Below are positions 34,435 through 44,461 of a DNA stretch of 50,405 bases, one piece after another (the stretch's first letter is position 1; each line of letters begins with the position of its first letter). The DNA is from an uncultured Flavobacteriales bacterium (lineage in GTDB: Bacteria; Bacteroidota; Bacteroidia; Flavobacteriales_G; Salibacteraceae). Location: the NCBI GenBank assembly GCA_937899835.1, contig CALCCE010000286.1, forward strand, positions 1 through 50,405. Direction: 5' to 3'. A program made the position numbers and the translations under genes. The notes under the pieces are model-generated. The model made no database searches and was not told the origin of the DNA. It saw only the letters and a list, made by a program, of their open reading frames with translations.

Positions 34435-34899
34435 CTACATGTTGTCGCGCAACTCCATCAGATTGCTGTTGATCAACGGCTTTTCGATGAAGCGTACAAT
34501 TCGAGGGTGTTTTTTGCCAAGCTTGTGAGATACTTCTTCACTGATAAAATTGCTCAGAATAACTACCCGCACATTTTGAATGTATTCTTTCGGAAGGCGT
34601 TCAAAGTGTTCCAAAAATTCTGGTCCATTCATGGAAGGCATATTGAGATCGAGAAAAATAACTTCAGGAAAATTCTCAATGTCCTTCGCTTCAATGATCT
34701 CATTCAAAAAATTAAGTGCCAGTTTGGAACGTTTAAAGACGTGCACCTCCTTGGAAAACTGGTTGGTGTTGATGGCTTTAACATTGATAAAGTTATCCAC
34801 TCGACTATCGTCTACCAGAAGGACGGTAGAGAGGAAATAGTCTGCCTGTGTTTCTTCAATGACCTTTTCGCGGGTCGCCACTTTAAAATCCAATCGCAC
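34435..34899 (-). CDS. Single-domain response regulator
   Basis: The 154-residue protein is a CheY-like receiver with no output domain. The acidic pocket is D30-D31 (VLLVDDS), the phospho-acceptor D84 (VIFLDLNMP) and the conserved lysine K140 (IEKPL). About 24 polar residues precede the domain. It uses GTG 34899, the first possible start after an in-frame TAG. No kinase is adjacent; it may pass phosphate or regulate by protein contact. Confidence 0.9.
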   Translation of the reverse strand: MRLDFKVATREKVIEETQADYFLSTVLLVDDSRVDNFINVKAINTNQFSKEVHVFKRSKLALNFLNEIIEAKDIENFPEVIFLDLNMPSMNGPEFLEHFERLPKEYIQNVRVVILSNFISEEVSHKLGKKHPRIVRFIEKPLINSNLMELRDNM

Positions 34900-35006
34900 T
34901 ATCTAAGAAAAGTTTCAATGTTCTCATTGCAGGTGGGGTCGTCTACGACAGGAGTCCAGTAGATGTTTCGCGAATTCGGATTTTTTTGAAGAAATATCCT
35001 GCAATA

Positions 35007-35609
35007 TCAATTGCAATTGCAGGCGGGCTCCATACGAAGCCTTACGTTGGGGAACTGACTGCGAAGAATGTCTTGCTGTTCTTTATTAAGGTTGATGACC
35101 CTTAAATCGATTTCTTTCAGCTGCTTGCACTGTTGCAGGGATTGGGGCAGAAAGCTTATAAAATTACCCCAGAGGTTAAGGTATTGCAGGTGCTTCAATT
35201 CTCCGATGTCGTCGGGTATGGAATTGAGGGAGTTGTGCCCCAGGTCGAGGGACCGAAGGGCCGGAAATTGGCCGATACCGGGCGGAATAGTGTCGATTTG
35301 GTTGCGGGCAAGGTTCACTTCCTGCAGGTAGGGAAGCCGGGCCAATTCTATCGGAAATTGGGTGAGTCGGTTCCGGGGCAACTCTAAGCGGTTGAGGTTC
35401 TGAAGTTTTAAAATTTCCGGAGGTAGCTGTTGCAGTTTCGACCGGCGAAGACGAAGGACGTAAACCGATTCCGGGTTTTTGAGCGCTTCCTCAAGGTCGG
35501 TATATACCTTAGCACTATCCAATGCTGCGGCAGAAAGCAGTTGAGCGTGAGCCGACATGCATTCGGAACCTAAAAAAAGCAGGAGCCAAAAGAAGTACAG
35601 CAGTCTCAT
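35007..35609 (-). CDS. Exported leucine-rich-repeat protein
   Basis: The 200-residue product has a signal peptide (1-23, ending SAHAQ) and about five leucine-rich repeats between about 45 and 180 in the form LxxLxLxxNxLxxIPxxIGxL (for example LRSLDLGHNSLNSIPDDIG). The C-terminus is CNCN. Such repeats make a curved protein-binding surface; the partner is unknown. It sits 15 bases downstream of ribF on the same strand and is probably cotranscribed, although no functional link is obvious. Confidence 0.88.
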   Translation of the reverse strand: MRLLYFFWLLLFLGSECMSAHAQLLSAAALDSAKVYTDLEEALKNPESVYVLRLRRSKLQQLPPEILKLQNLNRLELPRNRLTQFPIELARLPYLQEVNLARNQIDTIPPGIGQFPALRSLDLGHNSLNSIPDDIGELKHLQYLNLWGNFISFLPQSLQQCKQLKEIDLRVINLNKEQQDILRSQFPNVRLRMEPACNCN

Positions 35610-35624
35610 TGCCGGAAGAATTGA

Positions 35625-36554
35625 TCAGGATAACAGGTCCAGTGCTTTTTTCTGGTCTTGTTGTAATTGCGTTTTTAAGTCTTCCATAGAGGAAAACGCT
35701 TTTTCATCGCGCAGGCGTTGAATGAGCCAAACCTTCAACTTTTTATCGTAAAGGTCGCCTTCGAAGTCGAAAAGGTGCACCTCAATGCTGCGATCTAACG
35801 CATCAGAAACGGTAGGGCGAACCCCAATATTGAGCATGCCTTTTAAAATTTGGCCTTCCAGCGCTACTCTTACTGCGTAAACCCCATTTCCGGGAATAAG
35901 CTTGGTTGATTCTCCCACCTGTAGGTTGGCAGTAGGAAATCCGATTTCACGCCCTTTGCGATGCCCCTCTATTACTTCACCTACCAATTGATAGGGGTAA
36001 TCCAGGTAAGTGTTGGCCGTTTCTACATCGCCTTCGAGTAGGGCATTTCTGATTTTGGTAGAACTAACGTTTACGTGGTCGATGTCCTGAGCAGGGATTT
36101 CTTCTACATCAAAGCCGTAAACCGGACCGTATTCCTTCAAGTGTTCGAAAGAGCCTTCCCGGTTGCGACCGAAATGATGGTTGTACCCGATGACTAACTT
36201 GGAAGTGCCAATGGCATTGACCAAGATGTTTCGTACGTATTCTAAGGAGGTTTGCCGGGAGAAATCCTTAGTAAAGGTGAGAATTACCAAGTGATCGATG
36301 CCTGCCTTGGCAAGGCGTTCGATTTTTTCCTCTTGTGTGTTGAGCAATTGCAAGCCATGGTCGTCTGGGTGCAGCACCATACGAGGGTGTGGATGAAAGG
36401 TGATGAGCACCGTCTCGCCCTTGTGCTTTTGGGCCAATTCACTCAAACGATCGATGATGGTTTGATGCCCGATGTGGACGCCGTCGAAGGTTCCGGTAGT
36501 GACCACCGCATTCGGCACTGCGGTGTACTCGTTTAATCCAAAATAGACTTCCAA
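35625..36554 (-). CDS. ribF: Bifunctional riboflavin kinase/FAD synthetase
   Basis: The 309-residue enzyme joins an N-terminal FMN adenylyltransferase domain (GTFDGVHIGHQTII at 21-34, TFHPHPRMVL near 53, VIGYNHHFGRNREGS near 122) to a C-terminal riboflavin kinase domain (GHRKGREIGFPTANL near 195, with the PTAN motif). It turns riboflavin into FMN and then FAD. It has a promoter back-to-back with that of atpD and is followed by the leucine-rich-repeat gene. Confidence 0.97.
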   Translation of the reverse strand: MEVYFGLNEYTAVPNAVVTTGTFDGVHIGHQTIIDRLSELAQKHKGETVLITFHPHPRMVLHPDDHGLQLLNTQEEKIERLAKAGIDHLVILTFTKDFSRQTSLEYVRNILVNAIGTSKLVIGYNHHFGRNREGSFEHLKEYGPVYGFDVEEIPAQDIDHVNVSSTKIRNALLEGDVETANTYLDYPYQLVGEVIEGHRKGREIGFPTANLQVGESTKLIPGNGVYAVRVALEGQILKGMLNIGVRPTVSDALDRSIEVHLFDFEGDLYDKKLKVWLIQRLRDEKAFSSMEDLKTQLQQDQKKALDLLS

Positions 36555-36631
36555 CCGAAGCGTAGATGAATAAGGTGAAAAATGTCGGTTTTAGCAGAAA
36601 TGAAGGGTTTTTTAAGCCCCCTCGGAGCCTT

Positions 36632-36661
36632 CAAAAGTAGGAAATTAAATATTATCAACAA
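36632..36661 (-). promoter_or_regulatory. ribF promoter
   Basis: On the minus strand TTG (36661-36659) and TACTTTTG (36639-36632) are 19 bases apart, an ideal Bacteroidota promoter spacing, 77 bases upstream of the ribF ATG. Confidence 0.7.
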
Positions 36662-36666
36662 TCCAG

Positions 36667-36696
36667 TTGTTTTCTTAGTAGAAACGCTTAGTTTTG
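36667..36696 (+). promoter_or_regulatory. atpD-atpC promoter
   Basis: TTG (36667-36669), 19 bases, then TAGTTTTG (36689-36696) matches TTG-N19-TAnnTTTG fully, 57 bases upstream of the atpD ATG. Its -33 box lies only 5 bases from the divergent ribF -33 box. Confidence 0.8.
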
Positions 36697-36735
36697 CAGC
36701 GCAATTTCAGCCTTTTTAAGGCGCTAAATACCTAA

Positions 36736-38262
<1,527 letters not shown>

Positions 38263-38273
38263 TCTTTTGAACG

Positions 38274-38510
38274 ATGAAAATCGAAATTCTAAGTCCCAGC
38301 AAAAGCCTTTTTGAAGGAGAAGTAACTTCGGTTACGGTTCCTGGTAAAGATGGCTCTATGGGCTTTCTCAACAACCATGCTCCACTCATCACGGTGCTCA
38401 AAGCCGGTGACGTGAAATTGAAAACCGAATCTGGCGAAGAAAAGTCCTTTGCGGTGAAAGGTGGCGTGGTTGAAGTGCAGAACAACAAGGTGATTATTCT
38501 GGCTGACTAA
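38274..38510 (+). CDS. atpC: F1 ATP synthase subunit epsilon, short form
   Basis: The 78-residue product has the N-terminal beta-sandwich of epsilon only: MKIEILSPSKSLFEGEVTSV, GSMGFLNNHAPLITVL, FAVKGGVVEVQNNKVIILAD. The C-terminal helical hairpin, about 50 residues in E. coli epsilon and the part that inhibits ATP hydrolysis, is absent. The frame stops cleanly and is followed by a terminator, so this is a natural short form and not a truncation. It starts 11 bases after atpD. Confidence 0.95.
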   Translation: MKIEILSPSKSLFEGEVTSVTVPGKDGSMGFLNNHAPLITVLKAGDVKLKTESGEEKSFAVKGGVVEVQNNKVIILAD

Positions 38511-38540
38511 GAACAGCACGTACTACATACACAGAAAAAG

Positions 38541-38575
38541 AATGCGGGTCCATTGGGTCCGCATTTTTTATTTTT
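38541..38575 (+). terminator. Terminator after atpC
   Basis: AATGCGG (38541-38547) pairs with CCGCATT (38559-38565), with weaker pairing inside the loop, followed by TTTTTTATTTTTA. It lies 30 bases beyond the atpC stop. Confidence 0.8.
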
Positions 38576-38582
38576 ATCCACC

Positions 38583-38590
38583 TATATTTG
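38583..38590 (+). promoter_or_regulatory. -7 box upstream of the TMTC-like gene
   Basis: TATATTTG matches TAnnTTTG exactly, 19 bases before the ATG at 38610, giving a very short untranslated leader. No -33 TTG at proper spacing is seen. Confidence 0.5.
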
Positions 38591-38609
38591 TCCCCTTACC
38601 CGCCGATTG

Positions 38610-40577
38610 ATGGCCAAACGCAAACCGACGAAAGGACCAAAGGCTTTAAAAAAGCCACCGCAACCAGCACCCCAATCTGGCCGGTCTCGGCGAAAGTCGA
38701 ACCAACCGGTGTCCCCCTGGTGGATCAAGTATTTTCCCCTGGTTTTGTTGGCATTGTCCCTTTTGCTGTACGGAAATACCTTCAACCACGAATTCGCACT
38801 CGATGATGATGTGGTCTATCTGAAAAATGAGCACGTACAAAAAGGAGTGGACGGTCTCGGGGATATCTTGAGCCATGGATTTCTGCACGGTTTCACCAAA
38901 ACGGAGGACCTAAGCTACCGACCGCTGGTCTTGGTCTCTTTTGCCCTTGAGCGTCAGGCTTTCAACAATAATCCCAAGGCGTTGCACATTATCAATGTGC
39001 TCTGGTACTTTCTGTGCGGCTGGATGGTATGGTTAACCATGCGGGTGATGCTGCGCAAACACCATCCCATCTATCCTATCCTCATCGCCGTATTGTTTTT
39101 GGCCCACCCAGTACACACCGAAGTAGTTGCGAACATCAAAGGTCGTGACGACCTGTTGCATTTTTTCTTTTTCATGAGCAGTTTGTGGTTGCTGTTTCGC
39201 TACCTCAGTGAACGAAAGCTTACTTTGTTGGTCTGGAGCCTGGTATGCTACTTCGGAGCCTTGTTGTGCAAAGAAGTAGCGGTAACATTTGTGGCCATTG
39301 TGCCCCTGGCAGCTTACTTTTTTGCACCTGCACCACGGCAACTACCCGGGGAAGAGGTACAGGGTGCTCCTGTCTTGCAAGTAGAAGCCGTTCGGGCAGT
39401 GAAACTAATGGCGCCCTATGTGCTGGTTTTCGTCATATATTTTGTTTTACGTGCTTCCATTCTTTCCGATGTTACTTTCGAGGAGCCGATGTCTATCCTC
39501 AACAATGCTTTAGCGGCTGCCCAATCAGAAGCCGATCGTATTGCTTCAGTTTTGTGGATGCAGGTAGAATATTTACGATTGATGGTATTTCCACATCCTC
39601 TTTCCTGGGATTATTCCTTCAACCAGGTGCCGCTCACCTCTTTTGGAGAAATGAGAGGTGTGGCCGCTGTTTTGGTCCTTCTTGCCCTTGGTGTATTTGC
39701 CCTGCTGGGCCTAAGAAAGAAAGATCCGGTCGCTTTTGGCATCTTGTTCTATTTCATCACCATGTCGGTGGTGAGCAATTTGTTTATACTAATTGGTGCC
39801 ACCATGGCTGAACGCTTCCTGTTTGTGCCTTCGGTAGGTTTCATCATGGCCATCGTTGTATTGGGAGGTCGACTATTGGGTGGAAAACAGGCCGTAGAAA
39901 GGCCTCAAATCAAAATATTGGTGGGAGTAGTGGCAGTGTTGTTGGTTCTCATGGCAGCTAAAACCATTACCCGAAATGCTGATTGGAAAAACAACGATAC
40001 CCTTTACCTTGCCAGTGAAACTACCTCTGCTAATAGTTCGCGTGTTCAGGATGCTTTGGGAGCAGTTTACCGGTTGAAAGGGGAAAAACTGCCACCCAAT
40101 GACCCCGCTCGAGCCGGCTATTTTCAAAAGGCCATAGGGTACTACGATCAGAGCCTCAAAATCCTGGATTCCAATTTTGGCTCCTGGTATAACATTGGTG
40201 TATGTTACTTTGCACTTGGACAAGTAGAAAAAGCAGAAAATGCTTATAACCAGACCCTTGCGCACTCGCCCAATCACCAAAGTGCCCTCAACAACCTGGG
40301 GGTTATCCATTTCAATCGGCGAGATTATCTACAGGCACGGACCTACTTTTTACGCATTATAGAAAACAACCCCGTCAACCTCGATGGCTTGCTCAACCTG
40401 GGAGCTACTTCGGAAAACATGGGCGACTATGTGAACGCTGAAACCTATTACAAACAGGCTTTAGAGGTAAACCCAAACATTAAGAATGCCCTCCTCGGCA
40501 TGGCCCGTATTTACCGGGCAAGAGGAGACAACAAAACTGCAGACTACTATTCTCAACTGGGCAACAGTCTTCCCTGA
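38610..40577 (+). CDS. TMTC-like membrane protein with TPR domain (putative GT-C glycosyltransferase)
   Basis: The 655-residue protein starts with a basic cytoplasmic tail (1-35), then about ten membrane helices up to residue 450, then at least three or four TPR units (about 480-650). The first outside loop has FALDDDVVYLKNEHV (62-76), the acidic motif expected of GT-C enzymes. The loop continues with SYRPLVLVSFALE. This membrane-plus-TPR plan is that of eukaryotic TMTC1-4 O-mannosyltransferases. I infer transfer of a sugar from a lipid carrier to exported proteins; acceptor and sugar are unknown. ATG 38610 is chosen over an earlier frame at 38553, which lies in the terminator. A GT9 gene follows after 6 bases. 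Confidence 0.8.
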   Translation: MAKRKPTKGPKALKKPPQPAPQSGRSRRKSNQPVSPWWIKYFPLVLLALSLLLYGNTFNHEFALDDDVVYLKNEHVQKGVDGLGDILSHGFLHGFTKTEDLSYRPLVLVSFALERQAFNNNPKALHIINVLWYFLCGWMVWLTMRVMLRKHHPIYPILIAVLFLAHPVHTEVVANIKGRDDLLHFFFFMSSLWLLFRYLSERKLTLLVWSLVCYFGALLCKEVAVTFVAIVPLAAYFFAPAPRQLPGEEVQGAPVLQVEAVRAVKLMAPYVLVFVIYFVLRASILSDVTFEEPMSILNNALAAAQSEADRIASVLWMQVEYLRLMVFPHPLSWDYSFNQVPLTSFGEMRGVAAVLVLLALGVFALLGLRKKDPVAFGILFYFITMSVVSNLFILIGATMAERFLFVPSVGFIMAIVVLGGRLLGGKQAVERPQIKILVGVVAVLLVLMAAKTITRNADWKNNDTLYLASETTSANSSRVQDALGAVYRLKGEKLPPNDPARAGYFQKAIGYYDQSLKILDSNFGSWYNIGVCYFALGQVEKAENAYNQTLAHSPNHQSALNNLGVIHFNRRDYLQARTYFLRIIENNPVNLDGLLNLGATSENMGDYVNAETYYKQALEVNPNIKNALLGMARIYRARGDNKTADYYSQLGNSLP

Positions 40578-40583
40578 TCGATT

Positions 40584-41819
40584 ATGAATCCAAATACCAT
40601 TCGGTGGATCGATGTGAATGTGGGAAGGCTAATTTGTTGGTTTCTCAGCCTTTGGCGATCGGTAATGGGTTTGTTTGCCGGAGAATTCAAGCCTCGGGCT
40701 CCTCAAAAAATTGTCTTCATCAAATTCATCGAGCAAGGTGCTACCGTCCTGGCCAACAGTGCGATCCAAAAGGCAGTAGACAAGGTTGGCAAGGAGAACG
40801 TTTATTTCTGTGTTTTTAAAGAAAATGCTCCGGTAATAGAGGTATTGGAACTGCTTCCGAGAGCGAACATCTTGGTGCTGAACAATGACAGCCTTTTCCA
40901 GTTTTTGGGGGAAGTATTAAAAACGCTTTGGAAGATTCGCAAATTGGGGATCGATACGACTATAGACATGGAGTTCTTCTCCCGGGCTTCAGCCATTTTT
41001 GCTTATTTGTCGGGCGCCCGTAACCGGGTAGGCTTGCACCGTTTTACCAGTGAATTTCCTTATCGGGGAGATTTGATGACCCATCGGGTGCAACACAGCC
41101 CCTATTTTCATACGGCTGTTGCTTACATGATGTTGGTAGAAGCATTGTATGAGCCTTTTGGCGAAAGGCCACCGCTCAAAGTGCCGGCGGATAATTTTCA
41201 TCCGGAGGTGCCACAATTTCTGCCGCTTCCGGAGGAATTACAAACCGTAAAAACCAAGCTTAGGACAGAGGCTCCCGGGCAGAATTATTCCCGAATTGTT
41301 TTGCTCAATCCCAACGCCAGCGACATGCTGCCTTTACGGAAATGGCCCACCGACCGTTTTGTAGAGTTGGCCAGGCGTTTGCTGGCAGAAACTGACGATA
41401 CGCTGATTGTGTTGACCGGAGCTCCCGGAGAGCGCCCCAAGGCCGAGGAAATTTGCACCAACATTGGTTCGCCCCGATTGATTAGCATGGCAGGTAAAAC
41501 CACCTTGCGAGAACTTTTTGTATTGTACACCTTGTCGGATTTGCTGGTGACCAACGATAGTGGTCCGGCCCATTTTGCCTCCACTACCGATGTGCGCATT
41601 GTGGTGCTTTTTGGCCCTGAAACGCCTCAACTTTTCGGCCCATTGGGCGATGGGGTGGAAGTGATCTGGAAAGGACTTGGGTGCAGCCCTTGCGTCAATG
41701 CCATGAATCACCGTTTTTCGCCCTGTAATAATAACCTTTGCATGCAAACCATCACCACCGACGAAGTATGGCAAAAAGTGGTGAGTTCTTTGCAGCAACC
41801 CAGTTTTGCCAAACTATGA
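40584..41819 (+). CDS. GT9-family (heptosyltransferase-like) glycosyltransferase
   Basis: The 411-residue GT-B protein has GT9 patterns: IVFIKFIEQGATVLANSAI near 43, IDTTIDMEFFSRASAIFAYLSGARNRVGL near 120-150 read in pieces, IVLLNPNASDMLPLRKWP near 238, and DLLVTNDSGPAHFASTTDVRIVVLFGPETPQ near 312-342, the donor-binding site. A cysteine-rich segment near 368-390 (CSPC, SPCNNNLCM) is typical of heptosyltransferases. It would add a heptose or other sugar to a surface glycan on the cytoplasmic side; no lipopolysaccharide core cluster is nearby. A hydrophobic N-terminal helix (about 12-30) may anchor it. The downstream hydrolase start overlaps its TGA (ATGA). Confidence 0.88.
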   Translation: MNPNTIRWIDVNVGRLICWFLSLWRSVMGLFAGEFKPRAPQKIVFIKFIEQGATVLANSAIQKAVDKVGKENVYFCVFKENAPVIEVLELLPRANILVLNNDSLFQFLGEVLKTLWKIRKLGIDTTIDMEFFSRASAIFAYLSGARNRVGLHRFTSEFPYRGDLMTHRVQHSPYFHTAVAYMMLVEALYEPFGERPPLKVPADNFHPEVPQFLPLPEELQTVKTKLRTEAPGQNYSRIVLLNPNASDMLPLRKWPTDRFVELARRLLAETDDTLIVLTGAPGERPKAEEICTNIGSPRLISMAGKTTLRELFVLYTLSDLLVTNDSGPAHFASTTDVRIVVLFGPETPQLFGPLGDGVEVIWKGLGCSPCVNAMNHRFSPCNNNLCMQTITTDEVWQKVVSSLQQPSFAKL

Positions 41820-42547
41820 AACAATACTTCCTTCTGAGCCTTACCTGCTTTCTGTTGCTATGTTGTCAAAACGCCAGCAGGCCACCGTTCGAAAAGCTTT
41901 CATTCCCTTCCCAAGACGGTTTGATCATCACGGCCGATTGGTTCGAGAAAGACCCTGCAAAACCTGCGATTTTACTGTGCCATCAAGCTGGTTATAGCCG
42001 GGGTGAATACCGCAAAACAGCTCGTGAGCTCAATGAGGCCGGTTACAATTGCCTGGCGATCGATCAACGATCGGGCGATGGCGTTACCGGCATTATCAAC
42101 GAAACTGCCACGAGGGCGCGTGAAAAAGGTTTGCCCAATAGCTACCTGGATGCTGAACCCGATATTCGCGCAGCCATTGATTACCTGCATGCCCGCACCG
42201 GGCAGAAAATCATTTTGTGGGGAAGCAGTTACTCTGCATCATTGGCTTTAAAAGTGGCGGTAGGCAATGATAAAGTGAGCAAAGTGGTAGCCTTTAGCCC
42301 CGGAGAGTATTTAAAAGGCGTTAAACTGTCCCAGGAAATAGGCGACCTTGCCAAGCCCACTTTCGTTACCTCTTCAGCCAAAGAGGCTAATGATGTGCGG
42401 AAATTGATGAAAGGGGTGAAACCCAAATACGTTATCCAATTTGCGCCTGAAGAAGGTGGAATTCACGGTTCGCGGGCACTTTGGGAAAGCAATACCAACA
42501 AAGACGACTATTGGGAAGCGTTGTTGTCGTTTTTATCTGAGGCTTAA
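41816..42547 (+). CDS. Exported alpha/beta hydrolase
   Basis: The 243-residue product has an N-terminal signal (1-17), possibly a lipoprotein signal with C16 or C17, though the lipobox is weak. The alpha/beta-hydrolase core has oxyanion-region LLCHQAGYSRGEYR near 53-66, nucleophile S138 in GSSYSA (the usual second Gly is replaced by Ser), and probable catalytic H217 in GGIHGSR. It resembles dienelactone-hydrolase-type esterases; substrate unknown. Start 41816 is fixed by the 4-base overlap with the GT9 stop. Confidence 0.85.
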   Translation: MKQYFLLSLTCFLLLCCQNASRPPFEKLSFPSQDGLIITADWFEKDPAKPAILLCHQAGYSRGEYRKTARELNEAGYNCLAIDQRSGDGVTGIINETATRAREKGLPNSYLDAEPDIRAAIDYLHARTGQKIILWGSSYSASLALKVAVGNDKVSKVVAFSPGEYLKGVKLSQEIGDLAKPTFVTSSAKEANDVRKLMKGVKPKYVIQFAPEEGGIHGSRALWESNTNKDDYWEALLSFLSEA

Positions 42548-42549
42548 CC

Positions 42550-42876
42550 TCAATGTAGCTTTTCGTTTTGCTGGTGACGGTCGTGGTCGCGTTTGGTCTT
42601 TTTGTCCAGGTTTTTTTGCAACGCAGCGGTGAGGTCTACTCCAGTTTGGTTCGCCAAACAAATCACCACAAACAGCACATCCGCCAACTCATCGGCCAGT
42701 ACTTTTTCTTTGTCTGATTTCTTAAAGGATTGTTCGCCGTATTGACGGGCGATGATGCGGGCTACTTCACCCACCTCTTCGGTGAGCATAGCCATGTTGG
42801 TCAGTTCGTTAAAGTAGCGTACCCCGTGGTCTTTGATCCACTGGTCCACAGTTGCTTGGGCTTCTTCTAAAGTCAT
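42550..42876 (-). CDS. MazG-like nucleotide pyrophosphohydrolase
   Basis: The 108-residue all-alpha protein has the metal-binding pattern LTEEVGEVARII (31-42) and ELADVLFVVICLAN (63-76), i.e. EExxE followed by ExxD. Members hydrolyse NTP or dNTP to the monophosphate, often as house-cleaning enzymes. It is last in a run rsgA-dtd-mazG-like, 9 bases after dtd, and ends next to the convergent hydrolase gene. Confidence 0.93.
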   Translation of the reverse strand: MTLEEAQATVDQWIKDHGVRYFNELTNMAMLTEEVGEVARIIARQYGEQSFKKSDKEKVLADELADVLFVVICLANQTGVDLTAALQKNLDKKTKRDHDRHQQNEKLH

Positions 42877-42885
42877 ATTCCTGGC

Positions 42886-43338
42886 TTATTCTCGGTTTCG
42901 GGAATCGATGGTAATGGTAACTGGTCCGTCGTTGGTGAGGGCTACTTGCATGTTGGCCCCAAATTCTCCCGCTCCCACTTCTTGTTGAATGGTTTGCGAC
43001 AAACGGGTTAGGAAAGTTTCGTATAACGGAATGGCTTGCGCTGGACGAGCCGCGCGAATGTAGGATGGGCGGTTGCCTTTTTTCGTACTGGCATGCAAAG
43101 TGAATTGGCTGATGACCAGTGCTTTACCGCCAACATCAGTTAAGGATAGGTTCATTTTGCCCTCCGCATCGTTGAAAATGCGCATCCGGGCGATTTTGCC
43201 GCAAAGCCAGTCTACGTCTTCAATGGTGTCTTCTGTTTCGATGCCGAGTAAGACCAACACCCCTTGGCCAATGCTGGATTTTACTTCTCCTTCAATGCTC
43301 ACCGAGGCATCACTAACGCGTTGCACCACTATCCTCAT
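42886..43338 (-). CDS. dtd: D-aminoacyl-tRNA deacylase
   Basis: The 150-residue protein shows the DTD signatures MRIVVQRVSDASVSI, ALVISQFTLHAST near 72-84 and ALTNDGPVTITIDS near 133-146. It removes D-amino acids (and glycine from tRNA-Ala) mis-attached to tRNA. ATG 43338 is used: the longer frame to 43431 lies inside rsgA, and this ATG overlaps the rsgA TGA (ATGA), so translation is coupled. Confidence 0.97.
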   Translation of the reverse strand: MRIVVQRVSDASVSIEGEVKSSIGQGVLVLLGIETEDTIEDVDWLCGKIARMRIFNDAEGKMNLSLTDVGGKALVISQFTLHASTKKGNRPSYIRAARPAQAIPLYETFLTRLSQTIQQEVGAGEFGANMQVALTNDGPVTITIDSRNRE

Positions 43339-44255
43339 GACTCGTAATCTTCGTCGTGATACAGGTAGTAATAACTTTGGTAGCGCGAGGCCGGGATACT
43401 TCCTTCTTCTACGGCCGTCTTTACTGCACAACCCGGTTCATTGATGTGCACGCAATTGTGGAAACGGCAGTCTTCAGCCGCTGCAAACAGCTCGGGAAAA
43501 AAGTGAAATAATTCTTCTTTTTCCAACTCCACCAAACCAAAGCTTCGGATACCCGGCGTATCGATGATGTGTCCTCCAAAACTGAGGTCAAACATTTCGG
43601 CAAAGGTGGTAGTGTGTTTCCCTTTTTCATTGAACTCCGATATGTCGGCGGTGCGCAACTCAAGACCAGGTTCTAAGGCATTCACCAACGTAGATTTGCC
43701 TACTCCCGATTGACCGGAAACCAAGGAGGTTTTGCCTTTTAGTAATTCTCGAATACCTTCCACTCCTTTGCCATCAAGGGCGGAAGCCGCCTTGCAGGTA
43801 ATGCCAATGTTTTCGTAAATCATGCCCAACTCGGCTAACTTGTCCCAATCAGCATCCGTGTAGAGGTCGGCTTTGCTAAAAACCAAAAGGGCAGGTATCG
43901 AGTAGGCTTCGGCCATGGCCAGAAAACGATCGATGAAGCCTGTTTTTACCGCTGGTGACACAATAGAGCAGACCAGAACCACCTGATCGAGGTTGGCCGC
44001 AATAATTTGTACCGCTTTAGAAAGTTTGGTGGATTTACGGATCAGGTAGTTTTGACGGTCTTCCAATTCGTAAATGACCGGGGTATCGTCCTGGTCGGCT
44101 GCTACTTCTACCCAGTCTCCAACCGCTACTGGATTAGTTGCCCTTAGCCCCGATTTGAGACGGAACTTTCCTTTGATCTTACACTCCATCACTTGTTGGT
44201 TCACTGTTTTTACAGTGTACCAACTGCCGGTTGATCGTATAACGCGTCCTCGCAT
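43335..44255 (-). CDS. rsgA: Ribosome small-subunit-dependent GTPase A
   Basis: The 306-residue circularly permuted GTPase has an N-terminal OB domain (about 1-70), then G4 SKAD (127-130) ahead of G1 GQSGVGKS (181-188) and G3 DTPG (232-235), and a C-terminal zinc finger with C263, C268, H270 and C276. It checks the late maturation of the 30S subunit. ATG 44255 (MRGRVIRSTGSWY) is chosen as it begins family-like sequence; the frame is open 14 codons further up. It heads an operon with dtd. Confidence 0.96.
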   Translation of the reverse strand: MRGRVIRSTGSWYTVKTVNQQVMECKIKGKFRLKSGLRATNPVAVGDWVEVAADQDDTPVIYELEDRQNYLIRKSTKLSKAVQIIAANLDQVVLVCSIVSPAVKTGFIDRFLAMAEAYSIPALLVFSKADLYTDADWDKLAELGMIYENIGITCKAASALDGKGVEGIRELLKGKTSLVSGQSGVGKSTLVNALEPGLELRTADISEFNEKGKHTTTFAEMFDLSFGGHIIDTPGIRSFGLVELEKEELFHFFPELFAAAEDCRFHNCVHINEPGCAVKTAVEEGSIPASRYQSYYYLYHDEDYES

Positions 44256-44461
44256 GGTGTTAACAATGGGAAAGAAACTGAAACAGCCCGGTTGCAAAAC
44301 AACTGAAACTGCTCCGAACCGAAGGTATGATCAATGATTTTCAGCCGTTTATTCTTTAGGTCGTCCGAATACCCACTCATTGGAGCCTCTTGCTAAACCT
44401 TTGGGCAAGAGCGATTGCCGGCCCCATTATTTGAGTAATTTCGTAACAAGCCTAATATTTC

